From Clostridia bacterium (lineage in GTDB: Bacteria; Bacillota; Clostridia; Oscillospirales; CAG-272), in NCBI GenBank assembly GCA_017504335.1, contig JAFVRI010000194.1, positions 1 through 16,614 on the forward strand: a stretch of DNA of 16,614 nucleotides, read 5' to 3'. The notes below the pieces were generated by a model. That model did not search any database. It worked only from the letters and a program-made list of their open reading frames with translations, and was not told where the DNA came from. Of this stretch, positions 8,163 to 14,137 are shown piece after piece (position 1 is the stretch's first letter; each line of letters opens with the position of its first letter). A program made the translations under genes and the position numbers.

Positions 8163-9241
8163 TACGCTTCCTCCTTTTCCATGATATCGCTGACGGAAAA
8201 TTCCTCGGCAATCGCCTCGGAGCAGATAAATTCAGAAATCAGCTTGCAAAGCGCCTCCGCATCCGCAATGCCGATGACCTCGTTATAGGTATGCATGGAT
8301 GCCAAGGGCAGGCCGACGTCCACCACGGGAACGCCCTTTCCCACCAGCTGAACCGTAGCTGCATTGGTACCCGTGGAGGTAGGTGCGGCGATCATGCAAT
8401 AGGGGATCTCCCGCTCCTTACAAAGCTGCTCGGTCATTGCCGTCAGTCTGCGGTCGGTTGCCGCAGAGACCGACAGAGAAATTCCCTCTCCAAGGGGAAC
8501 GGTCTCTCGTTTCGGTGTATCGGGCACTCTCGCAAGATTGACGTCCACGACCATGGCATAATTGGGCTCCAACGCATACACCGCAGGGGCGATTCCGCCA
8601 AGAGCCGAGGTCTCCTCATAGCAGGACAGACAAAGCGCCACATCTGCCGAAAGGCTTTCCTTCGGCGTATTTGCAATCGCCAGAATTGCCGCGGCGGCAC
8701 ACGCCTTATTATCAAAGCTCTTCCCCATAATGCGGTCATTTAGCAGCGCACCGTAGCAGGGAGAGAAGCCGACAGGAGTTCCCGCGGGACACAGCTCCAA
8801 AAGAATCTCTTTGCCATATCCCGTATCGATCAGAAGCTCCTCGGGGTCGGAAAGCGACTCGTCCATTCCCGTACGCAGGTGGGGAGGGGTGGATGAGATC
8901 ACGCCGCGAATGACCTTTTTTCCGTAGATCACCACATCAGCGCCCTGTAAAACGGAGGGAGAAAGTCCTCCCACCGAAGTAAATCTCAGAAATCCGCCCT
9001 CCAAATGGTCGGTAACCAGCATACCGATCTCATCGTAGTGCGTATCGATCATCACAAGGGGAGCCTGCTCCCTTCCGCATCGACGTACAAACAGATGATT
9101 GCCCACCGCATCGGTACGGTGCTCGTCAAAATAGGGCGCGATCCTCTGTCGTAGGGCATCGGCATAGTGGCTCTCGTAGCCCGACACCGACATGACCGAG
9201 CAAAGGGAAATAATTGTATTTTTTAATTCGTCACGGTTCAC
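8162..9241 (-). CDS. M42 family metallopeptidase, divergent paralogue C
   Basis: A 359-residue M42 peptidase that departs from the family motifs while keeping the metal ligands: His68 and Asp70 (DTHYDE instead of AHMDE), Asp177 in FDNKAC instead of DDRxGC, Glu209-Glu210 (CYEETS), Asp233 (VVDVN) and His317 (SMHTYNE instead of RYIHS). It should still be an active two-metal aminopeptidase but probably with different residue preference. The start codon is GTG, supported by AAAGGAG seven bases before it. It is the first of the three peptidase genes, 26 bases after the YifB-type gene, and overlaps the next by one base. The alternative, a deacetylase or cellulase-M-like annotation, refers to the same family. 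Confidence 0.86.
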   Translation of the reverse strand: MNRDELKNTIISLCSVMSVSGYESHYADALRQRIAPYFDEHRTDAVGNHLFVRRCGREQAPLVMIDTHYDEIGMLVTDHLEGGFLRFTSVGGLSPSVLQGADVVIYGKKVIRGVISSTPPHLRTGMDESLSDPEELLIDTGYGKEILLELCPAGTPVGFSPCYGALLNDRIMGKSFDNKACAAAAILAIANTPKESLSADVALCLSCYEETSALGGIAPAVYALEPNYAMVVDVNLARVPDTPKRETVPLGEGISLSVSAATDRRLTAMTEQLCKEREIPYCMIAAPTSTGTNAATVQLVGKGVPVVDVGLPLASMHTYNEVIGIADAEALCKLISEFICSEAIAEEFSVSDIMEKEEA

Positions 9242-9267
9242 GTTTGATCTCCTTTACGGTAGGGTGT

Positions 9268-10815
9268 TTATGTATTTCCCCAGTATTTTTTATCCAAGGA
9301 GCGATACTGGATCGCCTCGGCAATGTGCTTCGCTCCGATCTCTTCCGCTCCGTCCAGATCCGCAATGGTTCTTGCCACCCGAAGGATTCGGTCATAGCCT
9401 CTTGCGGAAAGCCCCATGCGATCGTAGGCGGCATGAAGCAGTTTGTCTGCGGAAGGATCCAAACGGCAGAAGATCCGCAACGAAGCGGAATCCAGCTGCG
9501 CGTTACAGTATATGCCCTCCACGTCCTTCATTCTCCGAGCGGCACGCTCTCGGGCGACAATGACACGCTCTCGGATCGCCGCCGAGGATTCCTCTGCCTC
9601 GTTGCGATTCGACAGCTCCTCATAGGTCAGCGCAGGCAGCTCGATCTGAATATCGAATCGGTCCAGCACAGGCCCGCTGATCTTGGCAAGATAATTTTTC
9701 ACGTCCTTTGGCTTACAGGTACAGGGCTTGGTAGGATGTCCGAAATTGCCGCAACGGCAGGGATTCATGGCAGCCACCAGCATAAAGGAGCAGGGGTAGG
9801 TCAGCCGTCCCGCCGCACGGGTAATGGTCACCCGACGGTCCTCCAAGGGCTGACGGAGCGCATCGGTCACCTGTTTGGGAAATTCCGCAAGCTCATCCAA
9901 AAACAGAACGCCGTTGTGCGCCAGAGAGACCTCACCGGGCTTCGGTGTGGTTCCGCCTCCCACAAGGCTTACCGCGCTCATGGTATGGTGGGGAGAGCGG
10001 AAGGGTCGCAGGGGCAGGAGCGACACGTTTTCGGGAAGAGTCCCCGCCACCGAATGAACCTTGGTGGATTCGATCGCCTCCTCAAAGCTCATGGGCGGAA
10101 GAATGGACGGGATCCGCTTGGCAAGCATGGATTTTCCCGTACCGGGAGGGCCGATGAGAAGTACATTATGACCGCCCGCGGCGGCAATCTCCAAGGCTCT
10201 CTTTGCCATTTTTTGTCCCTTGACATCCGAGAAATCGGGAGCGGAGCGATCCAGCTCTCTGGCAAAGGATCCCTCATCAAACTCCTCGGGGGTCAGGGGT
10301 GTGTCTCCGTTCAAATGTCCCACGAGCTGGCGAATGTTGTCCACAGAATACACGCGGATCCCCTTTACCGCCGCCGCCTCCTTGGCATTTTCCGAGGGGG
10401 CGTAAAATTCGGTAAAGCCCGCTTCCTTGGCAGCGACGCACATGCAGAGGATTCCGTGAATGGGGCGAAGCCGACCCGACAGAGACAGCTCACCCACAAA
10501 GCATTTGTCGGAAAAATCCACCGTGGTCCGCAAAACTCCTCCGTTGCGAAGAATACCAAGAAGGATAGCGGTATCAAATCCAGAACCCTCCTTCCGTCGG
10601 TCAGCGGGAGCCAGATTCAGGGTCAGCTCCAGTGCCGGAAATCGGTATCCGCTGTTTTCGCAAGCGGTACGCACCCGCTCCTTTGCCTCTTTGACGGCGA
10701 GGTCGGGTAAGCCCACCAGCTCAAAGCCGGGGATCCTCGATTGCGCGTTGCATTCCACGGTCACAATATATCCATCAATTCCCAAAAGTCCCGCGCTGAA
10801 AACGGTCGAAAGCAT
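9268..10815 (-). CDS. YifB/ComM-type Mg-chelatase-like AAA+ ATPase
   Basis: A 515-residue cytoplasmic AAA+ ATPase of the YifB family, related to ComM, a branch-migration helicase used in natural transformation. In order it shows the ChlI-type N-terminal domain (about 15-140, with RIPGFELVGLPD at 27-38), the Mg-chelatase ATPase core with Walker A GPPGTGKS (222-229), Walker B VLFLDELAEF (303-312) and arginine-finger region DRFDIQ (385-390), a CRCGNFGHPTKPCTC cluster (353-367) that may bind Zn, and the C-terminal Mg_chelatase_C region (about 405-510). The start at 10815 is chosen for AAAGGA and the standard MLSTVFSAGLLGIDGY beginning; the in-frame reading from 10869 adds only unlikely residues. 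It is the promoter-proximal gene of the minus-strand run. Its role in Clostridia is not settled. Confidence 0.93.
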   Translation of the reverse strand: MLSTVFSAGLLGIDGYIVTVECNAQSRIPGFELVGLPDLAVKEAKERVRTACENSGYRFPALELTLNLAPADRRKEGSGFDTAILLGILRNGGVLRTTVDFSDKCFVGELSLSGRLRPIHGILCMCVAAKEAGFTEFYAPSENAKEAAAVKGIRVYSVDNIRQLVGHLNGDTPLTPEEFDEGSFARELDRSAPDFSDVKGQKMAKRALEIAAAGGHNVLLIGPPGTGKSMLAKRIPSILPPMSFEEAIESTKVHSVAGTLPENVSLLPLRPFRSPHHTMSAVSLVGGGTTPKPGEVSLAHNGVLFLDELAEFPKQVTDALRQPLEDRRVTITRAAGRLTYPCSFMLVAAMNPCRCGNFGHPTKPCTCKPKDVKNYLAKISGPVLDRFDIQIELPALTYEELSNRNEAEESSAAIRERVIVARERAARRMKDVEGIYCNAQLDSASLRIFCRLDPSADKLLHAAYDRMGLSARGYDRILRVARTIADLDGAEEIGAKHIAEAIQYRSLDKKYWGNT

Positions 10816-10891
10816 AGAGGTTCCTTTCCGTAACCCGCGCCATCGGTCTAAGTGCGCAGGTCCAAACATAAAATATATACAACTATGCTTT

Positions 10892-10921
10892 ATTGTACCA
10901 CATTTTCACATTTTTTACAAT
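10892..10921. promoter_or_regulatory. Symmetric divergent promoter for the minus run and the plus lipoprotein
   Basis: An inverted pair ATTGTA (10892-10897) and TACAAT (10916-10921) can serve both strands. On the minus strand TTGTAA (10915-10920) is the -35 and TACAAT (complement of 10892-10897) the -10, spacing 17. On the plus strand TTGTAC (10893-10898) is a weaker -35 and TACAAT (10916-10921) the -10, spacing 17. Each hexamer thus acts as -10 on one strand and as -35 on the other. It lies in the 164-base gap between the YifB start and the lipoprotein start, leaving leaders of roughly 70 and 50 bases. No other good promoter is seen in the gap. Confidence 0.6.
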
Positions 10922-10979
10922 AACTTTTGCAATACTCCTGCCGGATCACGGAAGTTTTTGGAGAAGGAAGGATATTTTC

Positions 10980-11852
10980 ATGAAACGACTTCTATTTGCG
11001 ATTGGTTCTTTTGCGCTGATGTGCATGCTGTTTGGATGTGCCCCCGCGCTTTCGGGGGTAGATCCCTTTGAAACCGAGGCGGAAACCGAGAGCGATCTGC
11101 CCATCCCCGAACCGGAGCCACCCACCGTCTCCTTGGATCGGCGGCGCTACTCCTTCACGGGCGATCCCCGCGCGATCGAGGTCAAGGACGATCTTCTGAC
11201 CGTGAAGCAGGAGGGAGTCTACCGTCTGACGGGAACTCTGAGCGAGGGCGGAATTGCGGTGGACGTCGGATTTGGGGAAACGGTCTGCCTGATTTTGGAC
11301 GGTGTCTCGATCCGATCCTCCTTCCGTCCTGCCATTTTCGTGAAATCCGCTGCCGCGGTGATCATAGAGACCAAGGAGGGATCGGTCAATCCTTTGTACT
11401 CCGCGGGGGATTCCGTCATCAAAGCTCGGGGAGATCTAATCCTTCGGGGAAACGGCAGTCTTTCCCTCAGTGGAGCCGATACCGCGGTCAACGCTTCCGC
11501 CACCGTAACCGTAGAGTCGGGGATGCTCCGAGCCACCGCCTCGGAATACGGAATTCTTGCCGAGAAACGATTGGAGATCTCGGGCGGTGACGTGGCGGTC
11601 AATGCCGCAAGGATCGGCTATGCCACGGGGGAATCCTCTCCCGAAGAGGGAGGGATCTATCTTATGGGCGGGCAAATCACGGCAGTTACCTCCGAGGCGG
11701 CGCTGTCCGCGCAAACGAATATTTGGTTGCAAGAGGGCATCGGCAGCTTTGACGCACCCATTCTCTATCGATGCGAGCGTGAGGAAAACGGAAGGATCAT
11801 TCGGGGAAGCATCACACACACGGGCGGAAGCTTTCCGCCGATCCCCTCTTGA
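10980..11852 (+). CDS. Lipoprotein with Cthe_2159-type carbohydrate-binding domain
   Basis: A 290-residue predicted surface lipoprotein: basic start MKR, hydrophobic stretch and lipobox LFGC with Cys20 as the lipidated residue. After an acidic, Pro-rich linker (about 27-50) the rest reads as repeating short beta strands with the phrases GVYRLTGTLSEGG, VCLILDGVSI and SGGDVAVNA, matching the carbohydrate-binding domain family named after Cthe_2159, a parallel beta-helix protein that binds acidic plant polysaccharide. Many family members are longer, so this is a short version. GAAGGAAGG lies eight bases before the ATG; an in-frame reading from 10893 would start inside the promoter and lose the signal peptide position. 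The ligand is unknown. It is the only gene between the divergent promoter and the next promoter, which overlaps its stop codon. Confidence 0.82.
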   Translation: MKRLLFAIGSFALMCMLFGCAPALSGVDPFETEAETESDLPIPEPEPPTVSLDRRRYSFTGDPRAIEVKDDLLTVKQEGVYRLTGTLSEGGIAVDVGFGETVCLILDGVSIRSSFRPAIFVKSAAAVIIETKEGSVNPLYSAGDSVIKARGDLILRGNGSLSLSGADTAVNASATVTVESGMLRATASEYGILAEKRLEISGGDVAVNAARIGYATGESSPEEGGIYLMGGQITAVTSEAALSAQTNIWLQEGIGSFDAPILYRCEREENGRIIRGSITHTGGSFPPIPS

Positions 11853-11877
11853 AAAAAATCGCCTTTTATGATACAAT
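11849..11877 (+). promoter_or_regulatory. Promoter for the small membrane protein and pseudouridine synthase genes
   Basis: TTGAAA (11849-11854), a 17-base spacer and TACAAT (11872-11877), preceded by TG in the extended -10 position. The -35 overlaps the stop codon of the lipoprotein gene. Transcription would start near 11884, giving a leader of about 60 bases. That leader contains CCTTTCGA twice (11887-11894 and 11922-11929); the second copy is part of the palindrome CCTTTCGAAAGG (11922-11933), which includes the ribosome binding site of the next gene. Confidence 0.6.
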
Positions 11878-11943
11878 GAATGGGAGCCTTTCGATGTGGT
11901 CATACTACCCATAGATCAACACCTTTCGAAAGGATGGAAGCAC

Positions 11944-12201
11944 ATGAAACATTTATCCGACAACGCCCTTTGCCGTGCGGTATGCGAAAAATGCCGCGCT
12001 CTGTTCGGCTATCAGCTGCGCCACAAGTACGATATGTCGCTCTGGCTCTATTCGGACGAGCAGACCGATTCCCCGGAATGCACCCACCGATGGACGGGAG
12101 ATTCCCGCCATTCCATCTGGAAGATCGTCGCCATGCTCGGCGGGATCGTCCTCTTTTTCGGACTGCTCCGTACACTTTGCCGTTTGATGAAAAGGGTTTA
12201 A
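11944..12201 (+). CDS. Small Cys-containing single-span membrane protein
   Basis: An 85-residue protein I do not recognise. The first half is polar with Cys10, Cys14 and Cys17 (CRAVCEKC), a fourth Cys at 46 next to a His (ECTHRW), and no signal peptide; this spacing could bind Zn or form disulfides. Residues 59-76 are a clear membrane span followed by a basic end (CRLMKRV), which predicts the Cys-rich part outside if the positive-inside rule holds. AAAGGA precedes the ATG. It sits 23 bases before the pseudouridine synthase gene and downstream of a dedicated promoter, so both are probably co-transcribed. It has a start, a binding site, a promoter and reasonable composition, but no family evidence. 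Confidence 0.6.
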   Translation: MKHLSDNALCRAVCEKCRALFGYQLRHKYDMSLWLYSDEQTDSPECTHRWTGDSRHSIWKIVAMLGGIVLFFGLLRTLCRLMKRV

Positions 12202-12224
12202 TCTCGGAAGAAAACGAGGAATCT

Positions 12225-12905
12225 ATGACCGAAATTTATTACCTTGACCGAGATCTTCTGGTCTCGGTCAAGCCCCGCGGCATCCTCTCGGAAGGGGAAG
12301 GCAACAACTGCTTCCCTTCCCTTTTGCAAAGCGCTTTGCGCGAAAAGGGAGAGAAGGATCCCGTCTATCCCGTACATCGACTGGACAAAGAGACCGAAGG
12401 GCTGATGGTCTATGCCCGTACCCCCTCCGCGGCGGCATCGCTTTCCCGCGCCATCACCGAGGGAAGTCTCAAAAAGCAATATCTTGCCGTGGTCTGCGGC
12501 GAACCAAAAGAAAAAAGCGGAACCCTTCGGGATCTTCTCTTTTACGACCGCCGCCTTGGGAAATCCTTTGTGGTAGACCGCGCCCGCAAGGGGGTCAAGG
12601 AAGCGATCCTTGACTATGAGACCCTAGCCACCAAAGAGGGCTATTCCCTCCTTCGTGTAACCCTTCACACGGGCAGAACCCACCAGATCCGCGTGCAATT
12701 TGCCAGCCGCTCCCTTCCCCTTGCGGGAGACCGCCGCTACGGCGCTCCCCCCTCTCCCTATTTCTTGGGCCTCTCTGCCACCCGACTGTCCTTCCCTCAT
12801 CCGAAGGATGGAAAGGTTTTGACTTTTACCTATCTTCCGAACTCCCGCGCCGATGAAACGCGGGCAAATCCCTTTGAACTCTTTGCGGAAGAGTTGAAAA
12901 ATTAA
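12225..12905 (+). CDS. RluA-family RNA pseudouridine synthase
   Basis: A 226-residue cytoplasmic enzyme that converts uridine to pseudouridine in rRNA or tRNA. The catalytic block HRLDKETEGLMVYA (51-64) holds the active-site Asp54, and the second family block is LHTGRTHQIRVQF (147-159). It has no N-terminal S4 RNA-binding domain and is shorter than RluD, resembling the compact members of the group (RluA, TruC and their Gram-positive counterparts). The start at 12225 is chosen because GAGGA lies just before it; the reading frame is open upstream to 11880 but that part overlaps the small membrane protein gene. The target uridine cannot be told from the sequence. A hairpin terminator follows directly. 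Confidence 0.92.
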   Translation: MTEIYYLDRDLLVSVKPRGILSEGEGNNCFPSLLQSALREKGEKDPVYPVHRLDKETEGLMVYARTPSAAASLSRAITEGSLKKQYLAVVCGEPKEKSGTLRDLLFYDRRLGKSFVVDRARKGVKEAILDYETLATKEGYSLLRVTLHTGRTHQIRVQFASRSLPLAGDRRYGAPPSPYFLGLSATRLSFPHPKDGKVLTFTYLPNSRADETRANPFELFAEELKN

Positions 12906-12911
12906 AAACGA

Positions 12912-12953
12912 AAAACCGCCCGAATCCGCAAATTGCGAACTCGGGCGATTTTC
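12912..12953. terminator. Bidirectional terminator between convergent genes
   Basis: CGCCCGA (12917-12923) pairs with TCGGGCG (12941-12947); inside it CGCAA and TTGCG form a second short stem. A run of A precedes the stem and TTTT follows, so it can terminate both the pseudouridine synthase transcript on the plus strand and the acidic lipoprotein transcript on the minus strand, whose stop codons lie on either side. Confidence 0.8.
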
Positions 12954-12963
12954 TGTTGAATTT

Positions 12964-13854
12964 TCATTCATTCGGCATAGGCAGATTTGCAACCGCATTG
13001 TAAAACTGCTCCAGTTCTTCCACGGTCATTCCGTTTCTGAAATGGTATTTTTCGTCAATGCTATACTTCGAAAGATATTTGTTTGCTTGATACGCCTTAG
13101 TCAGAAACATCATTTCATACAAAGAAGTATAACCTTCTACCACGTTCGCTTGTTTTTCATCAATTACCATTCGACCGTCCTCATATCGAAAAATCGGATA
13201 TGCCCACTCCGATAATTCGTAAGGATACAAAGTCCACATATACACAGGTGTATTTTCCTCGGTATGACCTACAAAAATTTGATAAAGAAACACAAGAGAT
13301 TCCTCGCCCTCGACTACGTATTTCATGGCATCCCTCGGCAAAAAAAGTACATTCAACTCTGCAATTTCATCCGTACGCCAATGTTCATATTCCATTACAT
13401 CAAGAATTTGGACGTTTATCATGACAAGATTCGAACGTAGCTTTTCAAACTCGCTCGAAACAGACGTTAGTCCCGAGAAAGGATCTGATTCTCCAACTAC
13501 ATGTTCCCAACGAACTAGGGTTCCACAGAAACAAGATAAGCCATCAAAAGGATGAGAAGGAAATAAACCATCACCCAAATCCGCTTCTTCGTTTTCTGTG
13601 TCCGTGATTTGCTCCAATTCTGTAATTTCTTCGGACTCCGTCAGTTCTTCAGATTCTGCAATCGGGTCGGTCTCGGTCGTTTCTTCCATCTCCGTGATTT
13701 TCTCGGATCCTGTCGCTTCCACCTCAACCTCCTCGGTATCGAACAGAATTTCCGAATCCCCTGCGGGTATATTTTCTTCCGTTTCTCTGCATCCAACAAA
13801 AAGCAACGAGAAACAGAAAAGCAAAGCAAATGTAATGATCTTACGTTTTTTCAT
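12964..13854 (-). CDS. Acidic-linker lipoprotein of unknown function
   Basis: A 296-residue predicted lipoprotein: MKKRK start, hydrophobic stretch and lipobox FVGC with Cys22. Residues about 41-92 are a low-complexity linker built almost only of Glu, Thr, Ser and Ile with repeated ITE-x-E phrases, probably a flexible spacer from the membrane. The remaining part (about 97-296) is soluble and of a family I do not recognise; its VEGEESLVFLYQIF segment and neighbouring beta-strand-like stretches hint at a small beta domain. The start at 13854 is set by a purine-rich GGGGGAGAGGG site; an in-frame TTG reading from 13935 would run through the leader hairpin and displace the signal peptide. The gene is AT-rich compared with neighbours (hand count about 35 percent GC at 13081-13140 against about 58 percent in prfB at 14341-14400), which suggests different origin or low constraint. 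Confidence 0.75.
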   Translation of the reverse strand: MKKRKIITFALLFCFSLLFVGCRETEENIPAGDSEILFDTEEVEVEATGSEKITEMEETTETDPIAESEELTESEEITELEQITDTENEEADLGDGLFPSHPFDGLSCFCGTLVRWEHVVGESDPFSGLTSVSSEFEKLRSNLVMINVQILDVMEYEHWRTDEIAELNVLFLPRDAMKYVVEGEESLVFLYQIFVGHTEENTPVYMWTLYPYELSEWAYPIFRYEDGRMVIDEKQANVVEGYTSLYEMMFLTKAYQANKYLSKYSIDEKYHFRNGMTVEELEQFYNAVANLPMPNE

Positions 13855-13880
13855 TTTGCCCTCTCCCCCTTTCCGAAGGT

Positions 13881-13916
13881 TCAAAAAACAAAAAGCGACG
13901 GGTCTCACACCGTCGC
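13881..13916 (-). terminator. Intrinsic-terminator hairpin inside the 5' leader of the acidic lipoprotein gene
   Basis: On the minus strand a perfect 7-bp GC-rich stem (GCGACGG pairing with CCGTCGC, 13895-13916, 8-base loop) is followed by TTTTTGTTTTTT (13894 down to 13883). It lies about 70 bases after the predicted transcription start and 40 bases before the lipoprotein start codon, with no other minus-strand gene upstream. It therefore looks like an attenuator, or the end of a short RNA of about 100 bases. Confidence 0.7.
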
Positions 13917-13989
13917 GCCACTTGCGTATATCCAAAGATTACACGGAGAAGATCGGCATAGAAGACTGTGCGAAGATCTCTGTACACAT

Positions 13990-14018
13990 ATTATATCATC
14001 ATTTCCTTTTTCTGTCAA
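13990..14018 (-). promoter_or_regulatory. Consensus sigma-A promoter for the acidic lipoprotein leader
   Basis: On the minus strand TTGACA (14013-14018), a 17-base spacer and TATAAT (13990-13995), with TG one base before the -10. Both hexamers match consensus fully, so it should be a strong promoter. The start of transcription is expected near 13983, giving a leader of about 130 bases before the lipoprotein ATG. Confidence 0.85.
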
Positions 14019-14050
14019 TGCTTTTGTTTTCTATATTGCCAAAAATTCCC

Positions 14051-14080
14051 TTGACAATCGCAAAGGCACTGTGATATAAT
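14051..14080 (+). promoter_or_regulatory. Sigma-A promoter of prfB
   Basis: TTGACA (14051-14056), an 18-base spacer and TATAAT (14075-14080) with an upstream TG. It lies back to back with the promoter of the acidic lipoprotein, 32 bases apart. Transcription should start near 14087, which rules out the in-frame TTG at 14084 as the translation start of prfB. Confidence 0.82.
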
Positions 14081-14137
14081 ATATTGGAATATGACAAAAT
14101 TTTGTATCGAAGCAACCAAGGGTTGCGGGAGGTTTAT

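Noticed and set aside
8162..9241. Paralogue C as a decayed pseudogene
   Set aside because: It is full length, uninterrupted, and keeps all expected metal ligands; the motif changes look like specialisation.
9214..10710. Open frame of 498 codons antisense to the YifB-type ATPase gene
   Set aside because: The minus strand encodes an unmistakable AAA+ protein; the plus frame has no recognisable features and arises from codon bias.
239..10815. A defence or other new multi-gene system in the minus-strand run
   Set aside because: Each gene belongs to a housekeeping or metabolic family; the AAA+ protein is YifB/ComM-like, with no nuclease, toxin or sensor partner nearby.
13855..13935. N-terminal extension of the acidic lipoprotein from an upstream TTG
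   Set aside because: It would translate through the leader hairpin and bury the signal peptide; the ATG at 13854 has a purine-rich binding site and a proper lipobox distance.
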